DNA from: Desarmillaria ectypa
Taxonomy: Eukaryota > Basidiomycota > Agaricomycetes > Agaricales > Physalacriaceae
Assembly (NCBI GenBank): GCA_030407005.1
Contig: JAUDYN010000003.1
Span: 4,092,001 to 4,156,000, forward strand
Direction of reading: 5' to 3'
Length of the DNA stretch: 64,000 nt
A program made the translations under genes and the position numbers. How positions within the stretch are numbered: position 1 is the stretch's first letter; each line of letters opens with the position of its first letter. Shown one piece after another: positions 10,531 through 24,310 of this stretch. The notes under the pieces are model-generated. The model did no database searches, was not told the DNA's origin, and was given only the letters and a program-made list of their open reading frames with translations.

Positions 10531-13078
10531 TCATCGAAGTGAAGAACTCTAAGGATCGAACGCCGTGAATGAACGAAATATTACACGCGAAAGCGTGAAC
10601 ATTTGAACTCCGAGCAGGACTGTAACTTGAGCTTGGGGGCATCAGATCCAATGTTGGGCGAGGTACATATAGATGTCGACCGTTCGTCCTGCTCATGTCC
10701 AGTGCATGAAACATTATAGATTTGAGCTATCTCCGTCAACTGGCATCGACCCGTCCTCGCCTAGTTATACTGCTGAATCTGCAACGTTCGTGCTCACTAT
10801 CAGCGTTCCATCTCGGACAAGTTGACTCTTGGGTGTTGATTCTTCACTGTGCCTCGACAGATAGCACATTTTTGTTGAGCTTAAATGACGCGTGCTGCAT
10901 TATGAGATGCGTCAGGAAAAGGAAACTAATGACGGGATATGCCACACGCCTTTTCGCCATTACATGAAACCTATGACAAGTCGGGATTCCAGAATCGCGT
11001 TCTCAACCATTTGTTGGCTAATATGTCTCGAGCCACGCCGTCGTATTGAGAGTTCTGATAGCCGTGATGAGAAGCAAAGGTGAGGCTTGTCGCAGAGACT
11101 ATTACCTTGAGAAAACCGCGTCAATAACGTGAATAAGATGTATGCTCCAAGCATAGCAGTGGATAAAATCCATCTGCAGTAGAGTTATTGAGGAATTCTA
11201 TCATCCAAAGACAGCAGGCAAAAGCCGTCAACCTTTCCAGCCTCATACTCACCAGTTCGCTCTCGACCCATTTCTTCGCGTCCTTGACCGTTCAAATGTC
11301 ACCCTCTTGCTATGAGATGAACGGGACCCATAAAGTGCATATAAAACGTGTCATCAGTCGCCACTTCACTCTGAAGTCATTTCTTCGCATTGTTCCCCCC
11401 TCCTCAGGTCATCTTCCTAAAACCAATAAGATGAAAGGTCCCTTGCAAGCGCATATATTAGGGTTCCAACTTGGAAAAAAGCCAGAAGAAAGGTCAATTG
11501 AAACGATGGACAAGTCACAAACAAAGATGTCGTGGGAAAATCAAGTCATTTCGACCCGGATCTCGGGCCTACTTCTGATTTCTTCGTGCATTGACGCGTC
11601 ACGACGCGAGCCTATCTTTTATCGTCTCGGTCATTGACTTCTGTATAGTGATATAACTGAGCAGGCAGTTTCCCAACGATAAGTGTTGCATAAGCTGCAT
11701 CTTACAAAGCTGCCTAAGACTGTGCAGGAATCATGGTCCATCGCAAAGAGGCAAGGCACGTTCTGCACAGGTATCCAATCCAGCTTGAGCAGCTAACATG
11801 TCCTTTATGTGTTAGTGGCATATTATATGGGTGCTGATGTCGATCTCAATCTGAAGGTGAGTGTACCATTTCAGAGATATACAACTGGTTATTTTGCCAA
11901 GTTTGTTACCACCGGAGGTCATTCGGCTGTTGGCCAGATGGCTCAGATATATGCTGTTCTGAGGTTATAAAAAGGAATATAACGACTGGCTGCATTTCTG
12001 GATTCGGTAAGTCTGATACGACGAGTATTCTAAAAAATAGAAAATCCAGGATCCTTATGCTGGCTTCTAGGCTACTCTTCTCGCTACGTACCACATAGTT
12101 CAGCTCTACGTTATTCGACGTTAACGGCCGGTATTCCTGCTTTGAAGGACGTTTTATTCCCTTTATGTTTGCCTCGGTGACGATACTAAAGCATGACAAC
12201 AACGTTTTCGCCTGGGGTCTGGAGCCTCGAAGTGATCACTCAGCAGATAACGATACCAACCTATTTTTTTCCTTCTCAGATTTTTTACATAGACTCATGC
12301 AGGGCTTACACGTAGTATGGCCCACATGTTCGGGCTGTTCCTGCCGAGTTGGCGATAAGAACGGCCCATATAGGTACTGCGTGCTTTTTGTGGAAGCAAT
12401 GTCGACACGACTGGTACAGATGCCATCCAAAGCGGCTTGGTATCTAACCTGTCGAACGTATGCTGAGCTTCGGTAATGATTACCCTGACGACCTATCATC
12501 GCGAGATAACAGTGTGCCGGACCGCTCCATTTTGTTGATACGGTGAAAAGATAACCCTTTCAAACGTCATCGGTGCCTAACACGGGGAGTCATCATCTGA
12601 GGCGCCCAGGTATACATTCTGTAACCTTCTCGGTTCCGACGCTCGCGCTCGACCCGATGATGCACATCTTACTTTTCTCGGGCGCCAGTCACTGTTTCCA
12701 ATCTAGCGCAACGTACTACATGCAGCTGACCTGTTATATGTTCCGGTTTCTAACCGATGTCAATAGCATCCCGTAAATAAGTGGCATTAATCAGCCGCTA
12801 GAACTTGTTGATACCTGTCGGTATTTTTGGTGATTCGGATGTCAAAATGTTCCAATCACCAGTTCTTCACTTACCTGGAGTACTGATTACAGCCATCAGA
12901 AAGAGTGACAAGCATCGGTTCGTTGGGTGGAGACCTTATAACGTGAACGAGTCTCATAGCTAACCAATAGTATGACTTGTGATGGATCTTCTAGGACAAA
13001 ACACGTAAACGATGGGTAAAGAATAATATGGTAAGTCTCCTCAATCCTCTGTTAGCATACATACACACATTCAGATCA
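10531..13078. other. no supported gene
   Basis: Longer open frames exist here (for example 11188-11637 on plus), but none shows a family motif, splice pattern or paralogue in the window. Confidence 0.45.
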
Positions 13079-14119
13079 GGATCCGTCTTTCGCATAAATC
13101 CAAACGAAGTGAGCTTCCCGCAAACGTAGTCGCGTTTCTTTGGCTGACTTACTACTCTTAAGCTTCATTTAAGCAATCCGCAGGTATACTTCGCCATCTA
13201 CTCGCCACAAGTCAAATTTTTCAAGGACTCGAATTTTTACTTTTGCTTCGCCCAAGACGAGTCCTCATTCGGATGTACTGACCATTCCATCACTGAGAAG
13301 GGACGTGTTCTCTCCTTTCCTCTTTCGCCGATCGATCCTTCAACTCGAAGGTATTATCCAATTCAAGGCAAGGTATCTTTCGCTTGCTCCAGATCTCAGC
13401 TTATCTTGTACTTCCTGAAGGTTAACACCCTCCCTTTCCACCTTCATAAAGATTACACGAACAAGCCTGCGAACCTTTACACAACTTTCAAATCCCTGAT
13501 CATGGGCATATCACTGCCTTCGGCTACTCCCATTCATTCGACGCCCCCTCTTCCCCAGACTTCTCTCACCCAATCCTTCTCAGCCTCAAACAGGCCATGC
13601 CGATGATGACCACCATCCGCCACTTTCCCATTCTCCAACTACTCTACCGTCTCCCCGAGCTCCTCAAGCGCCGTCTCTCCCACCGCACCACTGGTCACAC
13701 AAGATTCACACCATCAAAACAGACCGCAGCCATCAAAGAATCCTCACGTATCAGCAACGGTGTTCTCGTGTGAGCTTCACCACAATTTCAACTTGACACC
13801 ATTTATTTCATGAATGAGTAGACCACCGTCAGAATCGGCAGCACATTCGTCTTCATGAATGAGGACATCTTCCCCGACCCACGTTGCTTCGACCTGGATC
13901 GATGGCTCCAACCTGGAACATCCATCGACTGTCGACGAGTACCTGATTTCGTTCTCAAAGGGCCCTCGGGCCTGTCTTGGTATCAAGTAAGTCACCCACT
14001 GCAACGAGTATTTGGTCCGTCTGACAAGCTTTAAGTCTGGCATGACGGAAACTGTATATCCTCTTTGCGAGCATACTTCGTAAATTCGATCTGAAGAATT
14101 ATGAGACGAGGTAGGTATC
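13079..14119 (+). pseudogene. cytochrome P450 pseudogene
   Basis: Degenerate fungal cytochrome P450 (membrane-bound haem monooxygenase family). Recognisable pieces occur in order. 'VFRINPNEVSF' at about 13085 is followed by a stop. The segment at about 13184-13290 contains 'KFF', 'FYFCFAQDESSFG' and 'TDH'. 'KPANLYTTFKSL' lies near 13463. 'FVFMNEDIFPDPRCFDLDRW' near 13846 is the segment before the haem loop. The haem-binding loop FSKGPRACLG lies at 13952-13981, matching FxxGxRxCxG with its Cys present. The last segment, 'LRKFDLKNYETR', ends at a GT donor at 14119. The pieces are in different frames, with a one-base shift between the FMNED segment and the haem loop, several stops, and about 200 residues including the I-helix apparently missing. 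It cannot encode a working enzyme. Confidence 0.85.
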
Positions 14120-14935
14120 GAGTTTTGTTCTATTCTATGCCATTCTTAATTGATATTAGTAACATGTTAACTTTCGACATCACTTCTTACCCACGTTTCG
14201 TGACAAACATTTGCATGCCATCGTCACTGAGCGGGAGTGACCTTTAGTCGTGCATTTCCTATTCATGCTACGGTCCCTCTTGGCTAAATAAATACTATAT
14301 AACTCATGGTAACCCGGCGATAATGATACACTTTGGAGTTAATACGTCACTCTTGTATCATGAGCAAGTCCTTGGCATGTTTGGACTTGAATGCATGTCA
14401 GTTTTTTAAATACACCTATGCAAAGGTATCATAAAATGTATAACTACGTGTCAGAGTACTAATAACAGATCACGGTAGAGAATCTTTAGGTCTTCAACAG
14501 GTGTCACTAGATTGACTTTATTTCGGCAGAAGAATATGTTCATGGAGAAAGTTTCCGGTAAGGCGTATGCGGGGCTTTTCCTACCGAACCGTTCTCAACC
14601 ACACCACTGCCTACAATGATGTTGCAGCCAAGTTGCAACGAGGATTAATATTCAATCACCGTCTCCGGCACGTTGTATAAGGATTTACTAACCGATATAT
14701 AGCTAGTTGACTGACCGCAGCGGACTAATCATCAGATCTCTTATCGAGCTTTGCGAGTCTCAAGCCATTCAAATGAGAATTGTTCTTCCAATGATCTCCC
14801 GACCCTCCAACCAGTCATACGACGGTAAGGATTATGATACATTTTCGTGTTGATTAATCATCATTTTGGCTCATATTCTGTGACCAGCTGATGAATCCCA
14901 ATGATAGAACGGGCAAGTAGTGCATGTCTTGGTTT
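14120..14935 (+). repeat. 3' flank of the P450 pseudogene, partly duplicated at 29.1-29.5 kb
   Basis: 14120-14175 recurs almost exactly at 29106-29165 (intron-like sequence with 'atcgagttttgttctattc'). 14840-14925 recurs at 29378-29460 ('acattttcgtgttgattaat'). The material between differs in length (about 660 against 210 bp), suggesting insertion or deletion at one locus. Confidence 0.6.
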
Positions 14936-17900
14936 TGGAGTATATTGACGGCGCTACAATTGCCCATTGGAAACAAGCATATGAAGCACGAAAAACTGTA
15001 CAGTGATGATGAAGATAAAGATGACGACAACAAAGCAGAAAGTAGGAAGCCAGAAAATCCGTGCTTGAGTTCTATGGAGCCTGTGTTTGAGGCTAGGAAG
15101 TTCAAACCTGATGGTGGCTCCGAGTTGTATTATCGTGTTCTTGAGGCGGCATAGGTTGTATTACTCTTGTTGTCTTACTGACACCAGTACCCCGTAGACT
15201 GATATATCAGTTACATCGTCGTACCGCAAGTGCTTCGCATATCGCCTGCAGTGGTCTACCAAAAACATCCAAAAAGGATGCATCTCACATGGACCGATCA
15301 ATCTAGGCTTTCTCGCTGTCCTCGAAGATTTCATACGGTAGTAAACAGTTATTATCTAACTGAAAGAATATATCAACGCCATATCAGTGTCTCTCTACGC
15401 CACGTAGTAGGAAGGCAGTAGCACTACGCGGTATTCATGCACTGACATCGAAAATATGGGCCCAGAGGGGTTTTATAGTTGTAATTGAACGAATTCATTC
15501 ATTAATCTGCTCATAAAACACTTACTGACTCATTAATCCCGCTATACATGAATAAAGGAATAAAGGCACGTGACGAGCCAAGCATCCGATTCAATCAATA
15601 CCGATCGACCGAAGCAATAAGATTCATCGGCTTCTTCCGATCAATCCCAACGAACGTTGTGACCATCGAAATTGCTGACTGCTGCCACCATCTGGCGTTG
15701 ACCTCACCACTTAAAATTGCCTCTCATACCTCCAATTCTTCGAAGGACCACTTGACGACATAATAGCATGACTTTTTTAGGTTCATTTTCCTGACTTGTC
15801 GGACGATACCTCGATAGCAATAGTAGCAGCGACATCATGGATTGTGCTTGGATTCATAGCGAGGAGCAGCTCTTAGCGAGGTCGCAGGAAGAAGGTGCGT
15901 CTAATATGTCCTTTAGGTAGATCCTTGAGATGACAGTTGTTACAGGTTCTATACAATGCTTGCTCTGACCCCAAAATGGACCGTGTTGGATGTCAGTGGT
16001 CACCCATTGCGATGCTCTGCGGCATTGTGTCCATCACTACGGTAAGCTATGCTAATTTAGTCTCAATGTTACTAACGCCTGGTCCAGGAGTGCGTGTCCG
16101 ACATCGTTAGGAATATATTCGTCTGAACCGCTGGTCGGATCGCCCACAAAACATTGGTTGCTCCTTTAGATCGTGTATCCCCCTGCGGTCACTCCTATCC
16201 ATGAAGCTGTATACCACTTGTATCTTTACAATACAATCCATTTGTCTTCGCCTGACTTATTTCCCTCATTTTGACTGAAAAAGATCAAGAACGACAGAGA
16301 AGAAAGAATACAAGGGGGCAGGGCTTCTGATCGCACCATGGCACGAATTCGTAATGGCGCGCAGATGAGGTTATTTTCAGTTTCAGAAGACACCGTGTTG
16401 GCTGGTAGCCAGCGGGTGGCGGGGGCCAACGATGGGCAGGGATACGATGTACACGTGAGTTCGTCTGTAGATGATATATCAAACACTCACGGTAGGTACA
16501 GTGCATTGACATATCACGATTATGTATAAGGTATACGTCTTGATATATCGATTCGTTAGGTACCCTTGAAGTTTCCAATGTTCTCTGGTAACCTCCGTCT
16601 GCCTACAGCCTTGGAGCTCTGGAGGTGGGGGAACTATACCTGGCGCCGTAGCAAGGGAACTCAGTATCAATCATTCCAAGCAACAATCGGCAAGCCTCTA
16701 GGACAGAACAGCTCCTAGCCAGGGTTGCGGTTGTCCATCCTGGCGAAATAAGAAATCCAATACTGTAGGCGTTTGAGAGTGTTGGAGTATCTAATGTCGC
16801 GCATCACAGCGCAGTTGACTGTTGAGAGTACGAGCCATGACTGCAGGTACAGTCGTACGGACTCTAAATTGATCACCGATACAGTCAATTTTCACTTTTT
16901 CACAACCACACATCTTAGCGACCCACCGCCCGCTGAGATATACATTCTATTTTATTACTACAGTGTACTCTCGCCGTGCCCGTCTCATTACGCTCGCTCG
17001 CCATCGTGCCCTTCTCAATCCCCGGTCCACTGCTCAATATTGACATCGGTTGTCAGGCAAGGACTTTCTTTATTGTGTCCTATTGCTTCTATTAGTGTAC
17101 ACGGCGTGTAAATACATATATAGCTGAATGACGACAACCTTCGCCTGTTTGAGAAGGTTCCCTGCTGAAATCCGGGTGAGCGCGGGAGAATTACGGCTCA
17201 TTCTAACAGAGCGCGCATTTTATTTCGAGGACGCTCGCTGGGCTCAGTGAGGAATTTAGGGCACGAGCTAATGACACTATGTCGGGAACAGTTGTCGCAT
17301 CGCCTTTTCTAGGGTGAAGCGAATCTGGCTGATGCACAACCTCAGTTATCGGCACATGGGGTGGAAGAGCAAGAGAGGAAAGAGGGTTAGCAGAAGTACT
17401 GTTGCTATGGTAAGCTGATCTCTCTTCACCGAGCGAGGCTGATTGTCATTGCTCGCGGATAACACAAAGAGCGACCGGAAGAGTTGTATGCGTCAATTTG
17501 GTTTGAGATTGTATGAGCGATGCGACGAAACGCGCTCGTCGATGACACGATTCCCCGAAATATTCCCCCCTCGGCACACCTAGGATCTGTACGCTAAATG
17601 AAAGGGATTGCAAGTTTATCAAAGTGCCCATCAACGGACCTTCATCGCCCCGCCGGGCATTTCCGACAAACGAGTAATTTTCCAACATCTTCTGAAACGA
17701 TTTCGGTTGTTAACCGGACCATGCTCATAAGACTTATCTCATGATACCGCCATGGCCGGTCTCCCCGCAAATCATTGCATTGTTCATTGGCTGTCGGCGA
17801 GACCTCTTGATAAGTCGCAGGATCAATAGTTGACTGTGGAGTGCGATTCAAAATACTTCCTGACCGCTCTTAGTCCCGCGCTGCGTTGGTGACTTTTGAA

Positions 17901-18891
17901 CCACAGATCCAGCTCGCGACTTAAAATAATCCCTTCTCCATCGCTCAGCACTCATCATATAAGTGGCCCTCCAATGCATCCCGTATTCGCCTACGAACAT
18001 CCTAGAGATCTACGCCATGTCCCAAATTTCTCGGCGTCTCGCTGAAGTAGTCTATTTTAGCTCCCATGCCTGTTTATTACGGTGTAACGGCTCACAGTGT
18101 CACCTATCATGTCGTTTCCGAGTGTTACTCCCCACGACAGCTCAGGGTTCGGAATCCGAATCCTTGTGTTTGAATATATGCAAATTGAAAGTCTCCGAAG
18201 TCTTTTGCTCTCTTCCAACGATGCACTGGAGATCCTCAACGTATGTCATTTTGAAATTTTGTACGCCAAAGCCACTTATCTGCACTAGGATCTCATCATT
18301 TGGAATTCCGACTAAACGCCGTCCGTCTTCTCTGCTTTTGTGGATTTCCATTTACCCTGCTTTGAACCCTCAAGTCATCAACGCCTGCTGCGAATCCGTT
18401 CATATGACCGTTAGTAAATAATATTATTACATTATTAGAAGTTCGAATGAAGGCGGTACCTGATATTGATGCTTGTTCTGTGATGCTGGGGCGACGGCAG
18501 CTTGTTAATATTAACTCTAAGGATTCTCACTATGGCCGCCCCTTTATCTTATCAGTCAGTGATGAGGAGTAAAATCTAGTCAACCGCTAGGGGAGGAGGC
18601 AGGACCAAGCCAGTATTCTAGTTAACATGAATGCATATGAGTGAAATCGCAAATTCAGACCGTTATCAAGTTAAAGTCATCATGTGAAACCGGCGGTTGA
18701 TGCGTTGAGGGTCCTCATTGTGTGATACTTTGATTGAATGCTTTTTCCTCGTCTTTGCACTCACGATTAGTATTCATGCAAGGAACGAATCCGGTCTCAG
18801 CAGTAATTTCGAGCTGCAAAGTATGCCGCCTGTCGGTACCTTGGAACCAGGTATTTTCCAGTACTATCGAAGAGCTGTTGGGAGTGTAGAC
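14936..18891. other. no supported gene
   Basis: No recognisable coding sequence or element. Overlapping short frames at 17963-18421 might be a decayed gene, but I cannot name a family. Confidence 0.4.
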
Positions 18892-18985
18892 GAGAGGAGA
18901 CGAAGGTGAATTCAGGCTAGATCGTGTGATGGTTTAGGGCAGGTAGACATAGTTTTTCCGGTTGTCGTAGCTAGCTCGGTTGGAT
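18892..18985 (+). repeat. short dispersed repeat, copy 1 of 3
   Basis: Shares 'ggagacgaagg', 'tagggcaggtaga' and 'ttccggttg' followed by 'cgtag' with 58131-58220, and 'gtttttccggttgtcgtag' with 37874-37892. All three are in the same orientation. Nothing in it looks coding. Confidence 0.55.
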
Positions 18986-21900
18986 GTAGTATTACGCATA
19001 GCAGAGATCCCCGCTTATCGACCCTGGTCTGGATATCTCAATCTCGATTCAAAAGCTTGCGCGTACGCTTTTACGTCTCTCAACCATCGCTAGGAGTATC
19101 ACCATTCCTTTGACATGACTGCTGCGGTGCCTGTTGAAGGGGTTCATGGATTATGTATTGAGCTGCGCATATGTAGAACACAACTAATTGCTACTATTTT
19201 TCGAATCCTGCAAGCTGCTGAGAAGGAAGGCTAGACTGACGATTCTTTGCCCGCCTATCCTTACGCGTTGCAATGTTCTCTCATCCTTTTCAACATACTG
19301 TTTCTGTACCGAAGCCATGAACTCTTTAGAAAATACAATACAGTAGGACCGTCGATTGTTGTTCTCTATGTGGCAATGCCTCTAGAGTGAAATGCCTTTT
19401 TGTGAGCTCATTTTTCGTATTCTAAGGCAAATTAAAGTTACAGACATTTTCATCGGTCAATGTTCAGTACTTTGCGAAATCACCACGACTTCCACCCTAC
19501 ATTCAAGCTGTTTGGGGACTTTAACGCAATATTTTATTCTCTGATGGATTTCTAGTATCCACACACTATCTCAGCAATTTCTTGGGCATGATTCACCCAC
19601 GGCATATTAACTGGATGACTAACTGTTCCGATTCATGACGGACGGTTGGATAATGTTGATTTCCTTAGTAAACCGGCCCCGGGCCCGAAAAGATACTGCT
19701 GCATAAGAGCTGTAGACATAGTGACTGATGTAATCAGCATCATTGACCTTAGGATGTATGGTGCGTTTATGGATGATGCGAAGGAGTCTCAAAGAAGACA
19801 TCGGGAGCTTTGGGTGTGGTCCGGTCCTTCCGTGATTACGTACACGGCATGATTACTGGATCATAAGCTCGAGCTTGTACTAGGCCAAGTTATAAGCTAT
19901 GGGTAGTGGCGTGCTCTATTTGGCAACCTTAGTTGTACACAGTCGCTCGCCGTGTTTCTTGGCGTTGAGTATATCAGCTCCATTCTCGTCCCCATCCCCA
20001 TATCTCAGGCCTCGTATTTCGCCACCCACCCACGCACCCTTGATATTTGATAGTTGTTCGGGTTCATTTGTCTATTGCATCACGCATCTTGCTGTAGTCC
20101 AGTCGAGAACTTCCAGAACGCCTGGGTCCCCCGTTTCGTCAGTCAGTAACACTTGGTCACCCTTCCTGAATTTCCTGTCTTTCGGAAGTCGTCTCTTTCA
20201 CAAGCCTGATATTCACCCCCCAAACCCCCAAGATGCTTCGTATCTTGGTTATCTCTCCCATATCTCATTCCATCAGCTTCCAGATACATCAGCCATGCAT
20301 AGACGCGGTCTTAGCTTGGTGGTACTTTTCCGTTCGTAGCTAGATCTGCAGTTATCACCGGCGACCTTCTATTCTCTCTTATACCCAGAGATACGGTCCC
20401 AACACTTGTTCTCACAATATCAAAGCACAACCTGTGCAAGTCATAGGATTGCGCTCATTGTTCTCGTAGGAGATGGCCTGAAAATCAATGAACACGCTTC
20501 ATCGAATCGACCATCAGAATCTTAGCTTCACGCACAAAGATTGATTGACACAAGGACAGGACCAGGTTATTTAAGTCCGTAAGGAGATATATAGTATAAT
20601 GATACCCGTGCTTTACATCCATGTGCAACAGCCAGAAGCTGAAACCAGGAGAAATTCCCTGTGCAATGAGCTAAACGACCGCTTCGCAGCGCTCCACTGC
20701 AGTTCCATCGCGATTATTACTAGCTCCTGACCATCACCGGAACGATAACCGATATTTCTCTGATGCCTGCGGCATCATCCCCACCCACACCGAGCCCTGA
20801 TTTCCAGAACATTTAATCTTTAGAGGCAATTCCCATCCATTCCTTCAGGAGGTGCCTTATATTGTACCTTACTCCGGTCGGCGGTGTTTATGTTTCGGTA
20901 GCTCTAAACTTGATCTTCCGTGTTCGGTAGGGTACAATAAAGCCTTAAGCGATCAGGCGGTCAATGCGCTCTCTATTGCACATGTCGGGCTGCTTACCTG
21001 TCAAGAGATTTGAGTCTGCCTAGGAGTGACCAGCTGCGCTTGGTAAAAACATGGACGAGAGTGAAGGTATATATTCATCCTCACGAGGATACTACCTCCT
21101 AAATTATATTAATGAGTGCGACAGGGTAAAACGCTGACAATTACATTGCGGGGGAAGATATTTTTTAACATTACGTGTTTATTCAACTGAGTTCTTCGTG
21201 TAATAAGGCAAGTATTCGTGGAAGTGCAATTATAAGATCCTCGGTTTGAAAACTAGAGCAAAACAAATCGGAATACCGTGATGGGATCTTCTAGGTAGGT
21301 CAGGGTTTCTCTGTATATTCGATCCTATCAATTACTATACCGGAAGTTACGGACCGTACTGGAGTCCTATTGGAAGTAATCCTCCAGACATGTCGGGCAT
21401 GTAATGGGAATCAGAAATAAGTATTCAAGCGAAGAATAACTTACCCGACGCATGATGAGAGATGCCCACCACCTAATAGATGTAAATATAGAGCCCGAAC
21501 TTGTCGACGCTGATACAATTATTATACCGACACGAAGATAAATAACATTATTCCGTCACACTTGGTTGCGTATTTACGGGCGACATAACACCTCTCGAGA
21601 CCCATGTGGTTCGATTCCCAGATCTGGAAACTTGACGGAGACTCAACGGACAGATGAAAATACCCAATCGATACTCAATCATTTTAGTTTACTCATGACG
21701 GATGCGATGACGCTATGTGCTCTAGAAAGACGGACGAGAAAATCTCACTGCGCGACGCGTAGGAGAACCTCTGCCAAAAAAACCATGAGATCCAGGCGAA
21801 GGTGAAACGTCAAAGTTGGAAAAAGAAGTAGTACAATACTGGGGAATTCAATCATTCTCAATGAGGACCAGGGGTCATTTGATAATGTGAGTCGTACGGC

Positions 21901-22895
21901 AGATTTCATTCAGTGCGTGACTCGGAATGTTGGACCGAGTACGTTTGGGTCGGGGCGGCAACAGGTTTAAATGATCTTCAGGGACGGGATGCTTCCCTGA
22001 CCGTGACCATCTGCCGGAACGGTGCTGCACCAAGAAATGATTCAAGTGCGAATGTCGGTCACTTAACTTCGCTTGGGTAGTATACCATGATCACCCCTTG
22101 GCAAGGGAGAGGCGAGGCAAAATCCGACACATAGGGTAGGGGGTCTGAGCCTTGAACACGAAACTGACTTGCATTATTTAGCGCTATAGGATTTGTTTAC
22201 GAGTCTGTTTGGTATTTATTTCTACGGCTTTACGTGAATATAGTTCGAATACTGTTCTTAAAGGTGTTCCTGGTTAAAGAGCCAACCGGCAACTATCGGC
22301 AATGAACCGACACCTCCCGGTAACTAAGATAAATAATATATTATTACTAATCATTCCTAATATGTATATATAGAACGAGAATCCCAGCTCATCCTTAAAC
22401 GCAAATATGTACGCCATGCGTCTTTTTTGAATCTCGCGGCCCCTTTGTCCCGTGGGGCTCCACAGTCCTGAGCACCAGTTCGTGTCGAGAAGGATATGGG
22501 CGTGTATGCAAGAATCCAACTTTTTTTCTGTTTGTAAAAATGAAAACAACACTATGCATCCCATGTCGTTAGTGGAGGAGCTCAAGACGTAAAAAATGAC
22601 AGCTGTATTTCAATCACTCACCTTATACCATACCTATAGGCAGTTTTCAATTGAATGTTGTTGATCTCGGCCTTGGGCTCGTCTCTGATGCCATCAGTTG
22701 GCCGTCAGCTACTGAATTGAAGCGCATGCTGCTGCCCTGAGATGATTATCAGAAGTATATGACTTATACTAACCCCCGGAGGACCAATAACGTTAGCTAT
22801 TCATGTTGCCAACTTCGGTGTCCAAGAGACGGACACTTTAGAGGGACCGGTGTCGTTACCGAATCGTGACGACTTATGAGCAACCACCTGCCAGT
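18986..22895. other. no supported gene
   Basis: Nearly 4 kb with no family-level coding signal. The long frame at 19899-20339 is Ser/Pro-rich and without splice sites or homology I can see. Confidence 0.4.
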
Positions 22896-22931
22896 GCGAC
22901 TACTAGTACTACTACTACTATTACTACTAAG
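22896..22931. repeat. trinucleotide microsatellite (TAC/TAG)n
   Basis: A run of about eleven imperfect 'act'/'tac' units directly precedes the target duplication of solo LTR copy B. Confidence 0.7.
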
Positions 22932-22936
22932 GATAT

Positions 22937-23184
22937 TGTTGGAATTTGAGAGTTGAGCCGAGATGATGGCAATCCGGCATCATGCCGAACTTGCTGATTA
23001 AGAGAGAAATATTAGGAAACTTGTAGAAGATTCTAGTACATTAGCATTTAGTATATAAGTAGGTACAGTAGTGTACATCTGCATGCGTTTGCAGAGCTCA
23101 GCCAAGCGCAATACTATTGGCCTGACACCACGCATGTACTAACTGGGAACGAACTGATCTATTCATCCCCCATTTTTCACAACA
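22937..23184 (+). mobile_element. solo LTR, copy B, with 5-bp target duplication
   Basis: 248-bp element from TGTTGG to CACAACA, flanked by 'gatat' on both sides (22932-22936 and 23185-23189). It is about 98 percent identical by eye to the copies at 9765-10012 and 61340-61587. No internal retrotransposon sequence adjoins it. Confidence 0.93.
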
Positions 23185-23189
23185 GATAT

Positions 23190-23937
23190 CGTTGTTAGAT
23201 CAGTGATCTTAATAAATACTAGTGCTTTTCGGTTCAGTTAATTATCCTCATAGATCCTGTAAATAAAGCAGGAGGAGTTGTTTTCATTCAAGATTGGCCC
23301 GTCTCAAAATTAACGAGAACGACGTGGCAGTGCTCTTCGCCCACGATACAGAGGAAGAAACCCGCGCGCAACGAAATTTAAATTTGTAATACAACATTTC
23401 GCTGTTTTTTCTTTTTCTCCTTTCTGTTCTTTTACGCAACTTTCCGGTTTTTTTCCCCGAAAGTTGACTGGCTGCTCACGATACCAACGCCGCACCCAAT
23501 GGCAAGGCCTTTATAGTATCCTAGTACGCGACATACGATAATCTGTGACGTATATGGCAACCTACCGCCTGAGGGTATCCTTGGCTTTTCCCCTCTAGTT
23601 CTGAGTCTTTCTTTTCATTCACCGAGAATACTGCAAGATCTCTTGGTATTCGTGGCACTAGGCATCTGGGATTATTCTCGTTGCCACCCAGATCGAAGAC
23701 GTATGCTTTTCTTCCCATAGGTCGATTATGTCAGGCCTGTGCTCCGTCGGCGCACGGAATTGATGTATTCGCACGTCTTTCTCTGGAACTGTTTAAACTC
23801 CCCGCAAGATTTAGCCGCGTATTACCCTGCTTATCAAGTCCTCGTTTCATCAGACGATTAGAGATCTTGGTTTACCAAGTCTAGTCCCTTTTGTCCGGTG
23901 TGTTATAATATGGGCGCCCCCTTAGGCCTTGGGACCC
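23190..23937. other. no supported gene
   Basis: No recognisable gene. The last part carries the upstream region of the small gene at 24038. Confidence 0.45.
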
Positions 23938-23948
23938 GATAAAAGGCA
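23938..23948 (+). promoter_or_regulatory. TATA-like element of small zinc-knuckle-like gene 1
   Basis: 'gataaaaggca' lies about 90 bp upstream of the ATG at 24038. Related A/T-rich elements followed by 'gcaggc' lie at similar distances before the other two family members, which supports it as a core promoter. Confidence 0.5.
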
Positions 23949-24037
23949 AGATTCTTTCGCTCAACCATTCATCAGTCAAGCCCTACTTGGTATCTAAACT
24001 AATACTGCACTTTCGTCCTCGCATTTTACAGTTCACC

Positions 24038-24232
24038 ATGTGCACTTCATCGTCGTTCACGTCGACATCTTCCAACAAGGTTTACCAGTCATGCGGTCGC
24101 AAAGTGTCCAACCTAGACTCAAAGTCGCTGTCGTCGAACGCACCAATGTTCATCCGTAGTAGACCCAACGAACCTCAATGCTGCCATTGCGGATGGAGGG
24201 GCGCCCATGCACCAGGGTGCCCTTTCAAGTAA
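24038..24232 (+). CDS. small CCHC zinc-knuckle-like protein, family copy 1
   Basis: A 64-residue protein of a family I do not recognise, with paralogues at 41032-41193 and 54056-54238. It starts MCTSSS, has a Ser/Asn/Lys-rich variable middle without signal peptide or membrane segment, and ends in a conserved tail, 'EPQCCHCGWRGAHAPGCPF', before a final Lys. C48, C51, H57 and C61 form C-x2-C-x5-H-x3-C, close to the CCHC zinc knuckle (C-x2-C-x4-H-x4-C), so metal binding is plausible. The ATG is chosen because MC-x-SSS is shared by all three copies. A TATA-like element lies about 90 bp upstream, and 'gtatctaaac' followed by 'aatactgc' in the leader recurs before copy 3. A probable 56-bp intron (24255-24310) begins 22 bp after the stop. 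Function is unknown. Confidence 0.8.
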   Translation: MCTSSSFTSTSSNKVYQSCGRKVSNLDSKSLSSNAPMFIRSRPNEPQCCHCGWRGAHAPGCPFK

Positions 24233-24254
24233 ACGACTGGGATATAACTTGTCC

Positions 24255-24310
24255 GTATAATGTTCTCCCTTCCCTTGTCTCCTGTTGCTTATCAGCATCG
24301 TCGTCCTCAG
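24255..24310 (+). other. probable 3'-UTR intron of small gene copy 1
   Basis: The GT donor (gtataa) is 22 bp after the stop codon. 'ttgctta' serves as a candidate branch site and the acceptor is 'cctcag'. Introns at the same relative place can be drawn for the other two copies. Confidence 0.4.

Noticed and set aside
11188..11637. 149-codon plus-strand frame
   Set aside because: No recognisable motif, no splice structure, amino-acid composition not convincing.
19899..20339. 146-codon plus-strand frame, and a retroelement-like reading ('GDQVLLTDETGD') on the opposite strand
   Set aside because: The plus-strand product is low-complexity Ser/Pro-rich. The minus-strand reading needs a frame change and contains stops, with no other retroelement domain nearby.
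21600..21630. Second B-box-like 'ggttcgattcc' suggestive of a tRNA
   Set aside because: The flanking bases do not form a T-stem and no other tRNA arms are visible.
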